The notes under the pieces were generated by a model, which saw nothing but the letters and a program-made list of their open reading frames with translations, ran no database searches and had not been told where the DNA came from. The translations under genes were made by a program, and so were the position numbers. From Pteria penguin (Eukaryota; Mollusca; Bivalvia; Pterioida; Pteriidae), in the NCBI GenBank assembly GCA_035048485.1, contig CM068586.1, positions 46,288,287 to 46,352,286 on the forward strand: a DNA stretch of 64,000 bases. Direction: 5' to 3'. Shown one piece after another: positions 11,148-23,000 of the stretch (position 1 is its first letter; each line of letters starts with the position of its first letter).

Positions 11148-11628
11148 GCTCGGAGCCATAGTCATGTAATACTGCATTTGTATAGAAATTTGTATAGGAA
11201 TTTAACATCCGCGTACTTGTCTATAGAATACAGTGTAGATCGCACCTCATTTCATAATACTCAACAAAAATAAGAGTTATTATCAATTCCAGCATTTACA
11301 ACGACAGTTGTCACATTTTAAATCACCGTGTACAATTCCAGGTGTACTAAGTACACCCCCGTATATGGTAAATGGTTTCTACCAGTTGATGGTAAATTGT
11401 TGGTGATATTCACCCTCTACATTCCATTACCAGCTCGTAGAGTACATATATTGTGTTCCGATCTCGTACCATGCTGAAACAAGAAATAACTCCCATGATA
11501 ATTTAGTATATTGACAGTATATTGACAGCATAGACATAAAAATATGTATTACTTCCTGGTCCGAAAAACTTAAACTCAAAGCAGGCGCGGTACCAGAGAT
11601 TTTGTCGAGAGGGGGTCCATCCAAACGA
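11148..11628. other. Unassigned spacer
   Basis: No supported gene. A sequence starting near 11583 (GCAGGCGCGGTACCAGAGAT) resembles the start of other dispersed repeats but lacks a second end. Confidence 0.5.
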
Positions 11629-11717
11629 GTATCACGCATCGTCGGATGCCCCCAGTCTTTTGCTCTACGTTTAAATCGTAGAGCAAAAGACCGGGGGCAT
11701 CCGATGATGGTAACACG
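11629..11717. repeat. 73 bp hairpin flanked by 8 bp direct repeats
   Basis: Arms of ~33 bases (11637-11669 and 11677-11709) pair with only two mismatches across a 7-base loop. They contain GGATGCCCCCAGTCTTTTGC and its complement. Direct repeats GTATCACG (11629-11636) and GTAACACG (11710-11717) lie immediately outside, which suggests insertion of the hairpin as a unit. Confidence 0.8.
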
Positions 11718-12617
11718 AGGTGGTATCACAATGTATATGAATGCAAAATTATCTATTGTACAAATTGTACAATAAATCATGACACCTTTTGCCGAATCCC
11801 AAGGGAGGTCCAGATACCCGGGTCCACCATCTGGATCCATACATGCTGTATACTCGTGAGAAATTTTCTAAACCGAGCAATAATTTCTTATCCCACGTAG
11901 TGAAAAAAGCAAGAGTCCAACTGGGCACATATAGCTCACTTGAACACAATTTACTCACCTTTAAGCAACCGACTGCTAGATACATATATTCTCTTGCTGG
12001 TTGTGTTGTTGACAACTAAAGACCGTAAACTTGCTTCTCTACAATGAATGAATCAAGACAATGATATAAAAACATGCGAAGAAGATAAAGTCAGAATTCT
12101 TTTTGTTCGATTTTTATTTAAAATCTTGTTTTGGTCAGAGACATATGTCTCTGTTTTGGTGTACAACGAACAACACAATCATGCCTTTAATTGGGTTTTA
12201 ATTGGGTAACTTAAGCAAGTCTGAACTGGCCAATACCCAAATCAAGTAAAAAGGTTATAAAAACGAGGCCCAGGTGGACCAATATCGATGTACTAAATAC
12301 CTTCTTATATTTGCAGTCTTAAATAATTCATTGACAAAAGCCTTCCTTTGATTAATTCTAGCTAGAATACAGTTAATTTCACCAAACAAAGATAAGGAAA
12401 ATATATTTGAAATTCTTTTTTTTTGCGTTGAAAATGACAGTCCAACAGCAGGTCAAAAACGAACAAGGACAACGCCAAGCGTGGGACTCCCTCGCTGGCA
12501 ACAAAATCCATGGTACTAAATCAAATCAGGGTCGATTCCAGTTATATCTCCCTAAAACAACATTGTTGCAGAGGATTTATTATTGTAAAATAATAGTATC
12601 TACACTAAGAAAATGCT
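11718..12617. other. Unassigned spacer with one palindrome
   Basis: No coding evidence. An 18 bp perfect palindrome CAGAGACATATGTCTCTG sits at 12136-12153. The 79-codon frame at 12407-12646 runs into a SINE and is unlikely to be real. Confidence 0.5.
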
Positions 12618-12630
12618 TATACAAAGGTCA

Positions 12631-12851
12631 AGCCGGCGTGGCCTAGTGGTATCGCGTCGGACTCCTGATCGGGAGGCCGGGGTTCGAGTCCCGCTCTGGT
12701 CATGCCGGTGTCATGTCTTTCGTATGAGACAGTAAAAACCGAGGCCCCGTGTCGTGGTCCCTCACTGCTTCGTTGTATGCTCCGCATCAGGCAGATGCCG
12801 TCACCATATACGTGAAATATTCGTGGTGTGACGTAAAACAATAATCAATCA
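12631..12851 (+). mobile_element. tRNA-derived SINE with 13 bp target duplication
   Basis: A box GGCCTAGTGGTATCG, B box GGTTCGAGTCC, body TATGAGACAGTAAAAACCGA and a short TCAATCAT tail. The segment around GGCACGTTAAAGATCC is deleted. Target duplications TATACAAAGGTCA (12618-12630) and TATACAAGGGTCA (12852-12864) differ at one base, so the insertion is fairly young. Confidence 0.93.
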
Positions 12852-12899
12852 TATACAAGGGTCACTAAATACTACGTTCAGCCTAGTGATTTTCACAAA

Positions 12900-13180
12900 A
12901 ACATGAGTGCCCCTGGCAACTATTTCAGTATAAGCTGTTGTCCTAAAACTAAGTCAGACTCAAAGGTCATGGTCACAAGGTCAAAATTTTGGTACTGATA
13001 AAGAATTTATCAGAAATAATACACACGTGAAATATAAAAGCCCTATCACTTACCATTCAAAAGATATACCCATTGTTAAAGTTGTTCCGGTCAAAGGTCA
13101 TGGTCAAGGTCACAATGTCTGAATTATTGTACCAATGGAAGGTCTTATCACACAGAGTGTGCATGTGTGAAATATGAAAA
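12900..13180. repeat. Dispersed repeat with AAGGTCA blocks
   Basis: Shares CTATTTCAGTATAAGCTGTT, AAGGTCACAATG-type blocks and GTGAAATAT with 43745-44158. The family probably ends in GGGGGCATAAAA, which is missing here. Non-coding. Confidence 0.6.
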
Positions 13181-13719
13181 TCTTTAAATGGTTCCAGGGG
13201 CAGAAAAATACAATTTTTTTAATGTAATTTTATTTGTAATACTGTTTTTATGGATAACCACAAATTAACATGTAAACAAGTTTTTCATAAAATGACGTCA
13301 CCAAATGTTCTTATGATGTCATAAAGACATGCAAAATTGAGACACATATTCAAAATAGCCCAACAAATGCTGACATTTTAATTTTTCTTCACCAATTCAA
13401 TATATAGCAGAAGATTACCCCAATTTCATTCCATGCTGTACAAGTTTGTTGTTAGGTAGACTAATTGGGACAAAAATATCATATTGGGCTTTACATGCTT
13501 TCATTTCATAATGGGCTTTTACTTTATGCTGATTTGCTAAAGATTCCTACTCAAGAGATTTATTGGATAAAATTCATTGTTTTGAGTGCATGTCAAATCT
13601 ATAGGTTAACTACATGCTTTGATAAGGTATATGTAGAAATATCATCTGATGAGCAAAAATTATTTCTGACATTCTCATATTCAGGTAGATTTAGGGGTTA
13701 GTGAACCTTGTCCTTTCTA
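13181..13719. other. Unassigned spacer
   Basis: No recognisable product in the 78-codon frame at 13465-13701. No repeat partner was found in the window. Confidence 0.45.
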
Positions 13720-13835
13720 TGCTTTTGACAATTATGCCAAGGCAGGACTTGAACCTACTTTACAGGATGTAATGCTCCATGTGGCACATTGGCTTCATCA
13801 ATGTCATCAGCTTAATGAACAAGATCAGCTGTGAA
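13720..13835 (-). mobile_element. Second tRNA-like SINE family, copy 1
   Basis: On the minus strand this reads through AGCCAATGTGCCACATGGAG and AGGTTCAAGTCCTGCCTTGG, the latter fitting a Pol III B box. Near-identical copies lie at 45612-45730 (same strand) and 43206-43305 (plus strand). The recurrence in both orientations supports a mobile tRNA-derived unit; the body beyond the head is short. Confidence 0.6.
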
Positions 13836-14359
13836 ATACTACTATTTCTATTATAATGTCAACTTGTAATCATCAAATATCTATTGATTTTGAAGTCACC
13901 ACACTAATATGTCTACGAATAATTCGTGCAGCATGATTGGCCTGTATCAAAAACAGAGGAGAGAAAAATCATAAGAAATCCAAAACATAAAATTTTCACA
14001 TGACACTTTAAAATTACCCTTGAAAAAGAATAAATTCATAAAATGACACAAAAAGGTGGTATAATGACCAAGTCCTAAAAGATGCTTAAAATCCCCCCAT
14101 AAATTTTACTTCAAAAGGGAACTTAACAACACAGCACTTCTTCACACATTCTTTAATATCACTGATACATTTGGTTTGATTATCAATGCAGCTGGTCATA
14201 AGAAGCAGTTTGTCTAGGGAGTATACACTCAAAGGCCTATTTTGCCATTTTGGGGGGCCTATTTGGGATCCATCTCTTTACAGATGTTATTTCTATATTC
14301 CATTTCTTTTTAGTTTGCAAATACAAAATGTTCAGAGAGCTATTCTCATATCCCTGTGC
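13836..14359. other. Unassigned spacer
   Basis: No gene could be supported. The 71-codon frame at 14186-14401 lacks any domain. Confidence 0.45.
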
Positions 14360-14736
14360 ACATACATTCCTCAGGACAGGAGCTTCTGTTTGATACCATG
14401 ACTTTTGATCTTGTGAACTTGACCTTCGAATTTGACATACTGGTCAAAAAAATTAACCTGGGCTGTATCTTTTGAATCAAGAATTAAATCTTGGATGCTT
14501 TTGAACATAGGTTCCTCATGTCAAGAGCTTTCATTTAATACTTGACTCTTGACCTTGGACTTTGACCTACTTTTCAAAAACTTAAACATGTGCTATATCT
14601 TTTGATTCAATAGGGGTAGCGCTACTTCACTCTAAGGTCCCTTATATCAAGAACTTTCATTTTATCCTGATTTTTGATCTTGTGACCTTGACCTTAGAGT
14701 ATAACATACTTTTCAAAAACTATAAGCCAGGGTCAT
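14360..14736. repeat. Three ~145 bp tandem-like blocks of a dispersed family
   Basis: Blocks containing TCAAGAGCTTTCATTTAATA, CTTGACCTTGGACTTTGACC and TACTTTTCAAAAACTTAA repeat roughly every 145 bases with strong divergence. They continue after the inserted MITE at 15113 and probably end near GAGCTCTGTTGTCTTCTGGC (15248). This is a non-coding dispersed element. Confidence 0.55.
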
Positions 14737-15112
14737 GAGGGTGCATTCAGAACTGTAGCTGCTAGACTTGCTGCTAGGATTAGTCTAACACATCATTCTC
14801 AGCTACATTTACCGGTTGGGTAAAATAGTGGAAAGTTGTAAATCTCCCTTCACATTTTGAGGAAAGTTATGCACATTTGCCAATTTTCCTAATGTAAGGT
14901 GAACTTGAACCACTCTATTGTACCAATGAATGATTGTTTCGGATTTGATTTTTGCTTTGCAAATACATGTTCAATGTCTGCCATTTTCAATTTGGAAGCT
15001 AGTATAATAAACTAAGGCTTGGTTTTGGTACATAGCAGCTAGGTGAGCAGATTGTTCAGTTACAGAGGGGAGCTAGCTGCTACGTAGCCGCTACGATTCT
15101 GAACGCACTCCT
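14737..15112. mobile_element. 376 bp MITE interrupting a dispersed repeat
   Basis: The left end GAGGGTGCATTCAGAACTGT pairs with the right end, which reads GGAGTGCGTTCAGAATCGTA in reverse complement, giving ~30 bp TIRs with several mismatches. It separates CTATAAGCCAGGG from CTGGGCTTCTA of the host repeat. The interior is non-coding. Confidence 0.7.
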
Positions 15113-15724
15113 GGGCTTCTAATTTTAAAACATTAGAGATAGGAATTTCATGAGATTCATTCTGACCAGACCTTTCATCAGGTCAGGTTATGAAATAACA
15201 AACTGCTTGACAAATAACCTACATGTATTTAATAGACATCCAACACAGCGAGCTCTGTTGTCTTCTGGCATCTCTTGTTTAGTACATTTATTACAATAAA
15301 ATCAGTTAACATATCCCAAATCAATGCATTATAACCATCTTACAAGGAAAGATCTAACAAATCACACTAAAAATTTCAAAAAGACATAAATAAAAGAAAT
15401 CTAAAGTTCTTTACCATGTCAAACTTTGAATCCAGGAGTTTAAGGCATAGTAGCAGGTGAAGGGGAGGGGCATTAACACTCTTGTATAACATTTATACAT
15501 GGAAGTTATGTCATACAAATAGAATATACACTGCATAGAAGGTCTTGACCAACATTTTAAGTATATGTGCTGACTGACCCGTTATGATTTTTTAAAACAG
15601 TTATACATGGAAGTTTTGTCATAAAAGCGACATCCCTACAAGTCTTCCAGGGAGAATACTGTAAATAGTGTGCACACTGCAAACCTAAGCACAATTTCAT
15701 CATTCACAAATTGACTGCTTGAAA
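15113..15724. other. Host repeat continuation and spacer
   Basis: The first ~170 bases complete the dispersed repeat interrupted at 14737, and the remainder shows no supported feature. GTTATACATGGAAGTTTTGTC near 15600 echoes a sequence near 15500, a local duplication. Confidence 0.45.
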
Positions 15725-16010
15725 AAATAAGCTGTGTTTGTGAAACACCAATGGCCCTGGCAGCACCGAAGTCCAAAAATTTAATTTTTAGTGCAAAGGT
15801 CACTGTCAAGGTGAAAAGGTCATTGACTTTGGTGTCAATTGAAAGAGCTTTATTAGATGAGTACGCACGTCAAGTATAAAGTCTCTATCCCTCAAAGTTC
15901 AAAAGTTATAGCCAAAGTTGAAGTCGACAATAGAAAGACAAACAATCAAACAAACAAACAGGACAAAAACAATATGCCCCCGATCTGTCGCTCTGGGGGC
16001 ATAAAAAATA
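15725..16010 (+). repeat. Dispersed repeat ending in GGGGGCATAAAA
   Basis: Contains GCAAAGGTCACTGTCAAGG, AAAGTCTCTATCCCTCAAAG and a terminal TGCCCCCGATCTGTCGCTCTG, followed by GGGGGCATAAAA, which forms a small stem. The same layout recurs at 43745-44158. It is a short, non-coding, probably mobile family. Confidence 0.65.
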
Positions 16011-16344
16011 CACATATATTTAATAATTCTCTTGTTAAATGTGCTTATAAATATATATATAACTATATAAATACTGATAAATGACTGCAAACTTCTTCTT
16101 GTCAACATTTTGCATATTAGTACTAGCCATATTGAAGAAAAGAAAAAATTACAAAAACTCCAAGAAATCTAATTAGGAATAAAATCCTCAAATTACAATT
16201 GAATTTCTTAGATAATTATCATTTACATCAAATAAACACTATACAACCTGTTTTTATGTGAAATCAAATGAAAACAAATATTCCCCCCACCAAGTGCTAT
16301 TGTTCATGCCAGTGCTGACTGAAACAGGGAATAAACATAAGACA
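16011..16344. other. Unassigned AT-rich spacer
   Basis: No supported feature. Confidence 0.5.
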
Positions 16345-16745
16345 TTTTTATGCCCCAGCCATGAAATGGCCGGGGACATAGTATTACCCTGTTCCGTCAT
16401 TCCGTCCTCAATGAGTTTCCGCTCATTTTCTCTTTGAAGGTTTAATGGATTAAATTGATACTGGGTATACAGATGTATTAAGGGAAGATGCAGGTCAATT
16501 TTGAATACGGGTGTGGTTTTCAGTAATTTTTGACACAGTTATTGCCCTTGAGCATAGAAAATTTCTTGAAAATGACTGTTTCCGCTCATTTTCTTAGTAA
16601 AGGTTTGATTGATCAAATTGATATTGGATATGTACCAGTATATGTATCAAGGAAAAATGACGGTCAAGTTTGAATATGGGTGTGTTCCTGTAATTTTTAA
16701 TAAAGTAATTCCCCTTCAACATTAGAAATTTCTTGAATTTTCTAA
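16345..16745 (+). repeat. Dispersed repeat starting TATGCCCCAGCC with internal duplication
   Basis: Starts with TATGCCCCAGCCATGAAATG and a complementary GGCCGGGGACATA. It then carries two diverged ~165 bp units, each starting near GTTTCCGCTCATTTTC and ending near AGAAATTTCTTGAA. Non-coding. Confidence 0.6.
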
Positions 16746-16905
16746 TATTAGTTCTCTGGCAATTATATTTCACTACTTTAAAAGCAGCATTTGTGTTACA
16801 CCCACAGATTAAAATTCTAGTTTTAATTTTAAAATTTATGTTTTCAGTATCAAAATAAACATAACATTTTATACAACTCCTCGAAAATTTTACCTTTCTT
16901 TACAG

Positions 16906-17027
16906 ATGTCAACAGAAGACTATGGCAACAAGGAATAGTAACGGAAACCAATTTTGATACTGCAAAGGGAAGTATTTTTATGACATTTATGTATAGGAGA
17001 AGGATGAATGGACATACAAATCTGAAG
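16906..17027 (+). other. Diverged exon-like block upstream of the 306 bp array
   Basis: Preceded by a pyrimidine-rich CCTTTCTTTACAG and followed by CTGAAG|GTATGA, it aligns over its length (122 bases) with the 125-base block of the array, sharing GCAAAGGGAAGTAT and GGATGAATGGACAT. The frame that is open in the array is interrupted here, so it is either a decayed exon or the oldest unit of the satellite. Confidence 0.45.
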
Positions 17028-20000
17028 GTATGAATGTATTAATATAATATACTGTTCATGTTGGAATAAAAGTGGTAAAAGTAAAGACCATAAATAACTT
17101 CTTACCAAATCTGATGATTAGAATTCATCGTGACCTTTGTCAACATACAATGAAATCTTCATAACTCATGTTCTCTCCAAACCTCTCTAGCATCTTAGTA
17201 TTTGCACCTGTACAAAGAAGAAGAGGATACAGACTGAGGGCCGTTCCCTCAACGCGACATCAGTACTGGAAAGGGAAGTATCTTTTTTGGTTCATATATT
17301 ACTGATGGATGAATGGACATTTGGGCCTGAAGGCATGATAGTGGTGTGTGCATGTGGGAGTGAAAGTAGTAGGTGGTAAAAGTAAAAACTGTAAGTAACA
17401 TGTTACAAATTCTGATGATTCACATCTCTCTTTTTGCGACCTTTGTCAACATACAATGAAATCTTCACAACTATTGTTCTTTTCTAACCTCTCTGGAATC
17501 TTAGTTATTGCAGCTGCACACAGAAGAAGAGGTTACAGACTGAAGGCCGTTCCCTCAACGCGACAGCAGCACTGAAAAGGGAAGTATCTCTTTTGGTTCA
17601 TATATTACTGATGGATGAATGGACATTTGGGCCTGAAGGCATGATAGTGGTGTGTGCATGTGGGAGTGAAAGTGGTAGGTGTAAAAGTAAAGACTGTAAA
17701 TAACTTGTTACAAATTCTGATAATTCACATCTCTCTTTTCGCGACCTTTGTCAACATACAATGAAATCTTCACAACTCATGTTCTCTTCTAACCTCTCTG
17801 GAATCTTAGTTATTGCAGCTGCACACAGAAGAAGAGGATACAGACCGAGGGCCGTTCCCTCAACGCGACATCAGCACTGGAAAGGGAAGTATCTCTTTTG
17901 GTTCATATATTACTGATGGATGAATGGACATTTGGGCCTGAAGGCATGATAGTGGAGTAAGCATGTGGGAGTGAAAGTGGTAGGTGGTAAAAGTAAAGGC
18001 TGTAAGTAACTTGTTACAAATTCTGATAATTCACATCTCTCTTTTTGTGACCTTTGTCAACATACAATGAAATATTTACAACTCATTTTCTCTTTTAACC
18101 TCTCTGGAATCTTAGTTTTTGCAGCTGCGCACAGAAGAAAAGGATACAGACTGAGGGCCATTCCCTCAACGCGACATCAGCACTAGAAAGGGAAGTATCT
18201 CTTTTGGTTCATATATTACTGATGGATGAATGGACGTTTAGGCCTGAAGGTATGATAGTGGTGTGTGCATGTGGGAGTGAAAGTGGTAGGTGGTAAAAGT
18301 AAAGACTGTAAGTAACTTGTTACAAATTCTGATAATTTACATCTCTCTTTTCGCGACCTTTGTCAACAAACAAAGAAATCTTTACAACTCATGTTCTCTT
18401 CTAACCTCTCTGGAATCTTAGTTATTGCAGCTGCACACAGAAGAAGAGGTTACAGACTGAAGGCCGTTCCCTCAACGCGACAGCAGCACTGAAAAGGGAA
18501 GTATCTCTTTTGGTTCATATATTACTGATGGATGAATGGACATTTGGGCCTGAAGGTATGATAGTGGTGTGTGCATGTGGGAGTGAAAGTGGTAGGTGGT
18601 AAAAGTAAAGACTGTAAATAACTTGTTACAAATTCTGATAATTCACATCTCTCTTTTCGCGACCTTTGTCAACATACAATGAAATCTTCACAACTCATGT
18701 TCTCTTCTAACCTCTCTGGAATCTTAGTTATTGCAGCTGCACACAGAAGAAGAGGATACAGACCGAGGGCCGTTCCCTCAACGCGACATCAGCACTGGAA
18801 AGGGAAGTATCTCTTTTGGTTCATATATTACTGATGGATGAATGGACATTTGGGCCCGAAAGCATGATAGTGGAGTAAGCATGTGGGAGTGAAAGTGGTA
18901 GGTGGTAAAAGTAAAGGCTGTAAGTAACTTGTTACAAATTCCTATTAATTCACATTTCTCTTTTTGTGACCTTTGTCAACATACAATGAAATATTTACAA
19001 CTCATTTTCTCTTTTAACCTCTCTGGAATCTTAGTTTTTGCAGCTGCGCACAGAAGAAGAGGATACAGACTGAGGGCCATTCCTTCAACGCGACATCAGC
19101 ACTGGAAAGGGAAGTATCTCTTTTGGTTCATATATTACTGATGGATGAATGGACGTTTGGGCCTGAAGGTATGATAGTGGTGTGGGAGTGAAAGTGGTAG
19201 GTGGTAAAAGTAAAGACTGTAAGTAACTTGTTACAAATTCTGATAATTTACATCTCTCTTTTCGCCACCTTTGTCAACATATAATGAAATCTTTACAACT
19301 CATGTTCTCTTCTAACCTCTCTGGAATCTTAGTTATTGCAGCTGCACACAGAAGAAGAGGTTACAGACTGAAGGCCGTTCCCTCAACGCGACAGCAGCAC
19401 AGGAAAGGGAAGTATTTATTTTGGTTCATATAATACTGATGGATAAATGGACATTTGGGCCTGAAGGCATGATAGTGGTGTGTGCATGTGGGAGTGAAAG
19501 TGATAGGTGGTAAAAGTAAATACTGTAAGTAGCTTGTTACAAATCCTGATGATTCACATCTCTCTTTCCGCGACCTTTGTCAACATACAATGAAATTTTC
19601 ATAACTCATGTTCTCTTCTAACCTCTCTAGAATCTTAGTTATTGCAGCTGCACACAGAAGAAGAGGATACAGACCGAGGGCCGTTCCCTCAACGCGACAT
19701 CAGCACTGGAAAGGGAAGTATCTCTTTTGGTTCATATATGACTGATGGATGAATGAACATTTGGGCCTGAAGGCATGATAGTGGTATGTGCATGTGGGAG
19801 TGAAAGTGGTAGGTGGTAAAAGTAAACACTGTAAGTAGCTTGTTACAAATTCTGATAATTCACATCTCTCTTTTCGCGACCTTTGTCAACATACAATGAA
19901 ATCTTTATAACTCATGTTCTCTTCTAACCTCTCTGGAATCTTAGTTATTGCAGCTGCACACAGAAGAAGAGGATACAGACCGAGGGCCGTTCCCTCAACG

Positions 20001-23000
20001 CGACATCAGCACTGGAAAGGGAAGTATCTCTTTTGGTTCATATATTACTGATGGATGAATGGACGTTTAGGCCTGAAGGTATGATAGTGGTGTGTGCATG
20101 TGGGAGTGAAAGTGGTAGGTGGTAAAAGTAAAGACTGTAAGTAACTTGTTACAAATTCTGATAATTTACATCTCTCTTTTCGCGACCTTTGTCAACAAAC
20201 AAAGAAATCTTTACAACTCATGTTCTCTTCTAACCTCTCTGGAATCTTAGTTATTGCAGCTGCACACAGAAGAAGAGGTTACAGACTGATGGCCGTTCCC
20301 TCAACGCGACAGCAGCACTGAAAAGGGAAGTATCTCTTTTGGTTCATATATTACTGATGGATGAATGGACATTTGGGCCTGAAGGTATGATAGTGCATGT
20401 GGGAGTGAAAGTGGTAGGTGGTAAAAGTAAACACTGTAAATAACTTGTTACAAATTCTGATAATTCACATCTCTCTTTTCGCGACCTTTGTCAACATACA
20501 ATGAAATCTTCACAACTCATGTTCTCTTCTAACCTCTCTGGAATCTTAGTTATTGCAGCTGCACACAGAAGAAGAGGATACAGACCGAGGGCCGTTCCCT
20601 CAACGCGACATCAGCACTGGAAAGGGAAGTATCTCTTTTGGTTCATATATTACTGATGGATGAATGGACGTTTAGGCCTGAAGGTATGATAGTGGTGTGT
20701 GCATGTGGGAGTGAAAGTGGTAGGTGGTAAAAGTAAACACTGTAAGTAACTTGTTACAAATTCTGATAATTTACATCTCTCTTTTCGCCACCTTTGTCAA
20801 CAAACAAAGAAATCTTTACAACTCATGTTCTCTTCTAACCTCTCTGGAATCTTAGTTATTGCAGCTGCACACAGAAGAAGAGGTTACAGACTGAAGGCCG
20901 TTCCCTCAACGCGACAGCAGCACTGAAAAGGGAAGTATCTCTTTTGGTTCATATATTACTGATGGATGAATGGACATTTGGGCCTGAAGGTATGATAGTG
21001 GTGTGTGCATGTGGGAGTGAAAGTGGTAGGTGGTAAAAGTAAAGACTGTAAATAACTTGTTACAAATTCTGATAATTCACATCTCTCTTTTCGCGACCTT
21101 TGTCAACATACAATGAAATCTTCACAACTCATGTTCTCTTCTAACCTCTCTGGAATCTTAGTTATTGCAGCTGCACACAGAAGAAGAGGATACAGACCGA
21201 GGGCCGTTCCCTTAACGCGACATCAGCACTGGAAAGGGAAGTATCTCTTTTGGTTCATATATTACTGATGGATGAATGGACATTTGGGCCCGAAAGCATG
21301 ATAGTGGAGTAAGCATGTAGGAGTGAAAGTGGTAGGTGGTAAAAGTAAAGGCTGTAAGTAACTTGTTACAAATTCCTATTAATTCACATTTCTCTTTTTG
21401 TGACCTTTGTCAACATACAATGAAATATTTACAACTCATTTTCTCTTTTAACCTCTCTAGAATCTTAGTTATTGCAGCTGCACACAGAAGAAGAGGATAC
21501 AGACCGAGGGCCGATCCCTCAACGCGACATCAGCACTGGAAAGGGAAGTATCTCTTTTGGTTCATATATTACTGATGGATGAATGAACATTTGGGCCTGA
21601 AGGCATGATAGTGGTATGTGCATGTGGGAGTGAAAGTGGTAGGTGGTAAAAGTAAACACTGTAAGTAGCTTGTTACAAATTCTGATAATTCACATCTCTC
21701 TTTTCGCGACCTTTGTCAACATACAATGAAATCTTTATAACTCATGTTCTCTTCTAACCTCTCTGGAATCTTAGTTATTGCAGCTGCACACAGAAGAAGA
21801 GGTTACAGACTGATGGCCGTTCCCTCAACGCGACAGCAGCACTGAAAAGGGAAGTATCTCTTTTGGTTCATATATTACTGATGGATGAATGGACGTTTGG
21901 GCCTGAAGGCATGATAGTCGTGTGAGCATGGGAGTGAAAGTGGTAGGTGGTAAAAGTAAACACAGTAAGTAACTTGTTACAAATTTTGATAATTCACATC
22001 TATCTTTTCGCGTCCTTTGTCAACATACAATGAAATCTTAACAACTCATGTTCTTTTCTAACCTCTCTGGAATCTTAGTTATTGCAGCTGCACACAGAAG
22101 AAGAGGATACAGACTGAGGGCCGTTCCCTCAACGCGACATCAGCACTGGAAAGGGAAGTATCTCTTTTGGTTCATATATTACTGATGGATGAATGGACGT
22201 TTGGGCCTGAAGGCATGATAGTGGTGTGTGCATGTGGGAGTGAATGTGGTAGGTGGTAAAAGTAAACACTGTAAGTAGCTTGTTACAAATTCTGATAATT
22301 CACATCTCTCTTTTGCGACCTTTGTCAACATACAATGAAATCTTTACAACTCATGTTCTCTTCTAACCTCTCTGGAATCTTAGTTATTGCAGCTGCACAC
22401 AGAAGAAGAGGATACAGACTGAGGGCCTTTCCCTCAACGCGACATCAGCACTGGAAAGGGAAGTATCTCTTTTGGTTCATATATTACTGATGGATGAATG
22501 GACATTTGGGCCTGAAGGCATGATAGTGGAGTAAGCATGTGGGAGTGAAAGTGGTAGATGGTAAAAGTAAAGACTGTAAGTAACTTGTTACAAATTCTGA
22601 TAATTCACCTCTCTCTTTTCGCGACCTTTGTCAACATACAATGAAATCTTCACAACTATTGTTCTTTTCTAACCTCTCTGGAATCTTAGTTATTGCAGCT
22701 GCACACAGAAGAAGAGGATACAGACTGAGGGCCGTTCCCTCAACGCGACATCAGCACTGGAAAGGGAAGTATCTCTTTTGGTTCATATATTACTAATGGA
22801 TGAATGGACGTTTGGGCCTGAAGGTATGATAGTGGTGTGTGCATGTGGGTTCGAAAGTGGTATGTGGTAAAATTAAACACTGTAAGTAACATGTTACAAA
22901 TTCTGATAATTCACATCTCTCTTTTCACGACCTTTGTCAACATACAATGAAATCTTCACAACTCATGTTCTCTTCTAACCTCTCTGGAGTCTTAGTTATT

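Noticed and set aside
13636..13665. A second CTGATGAG hammerhead-like core
   Set aside because: No GAAA core at a suitable distance and no pairing stems around it.
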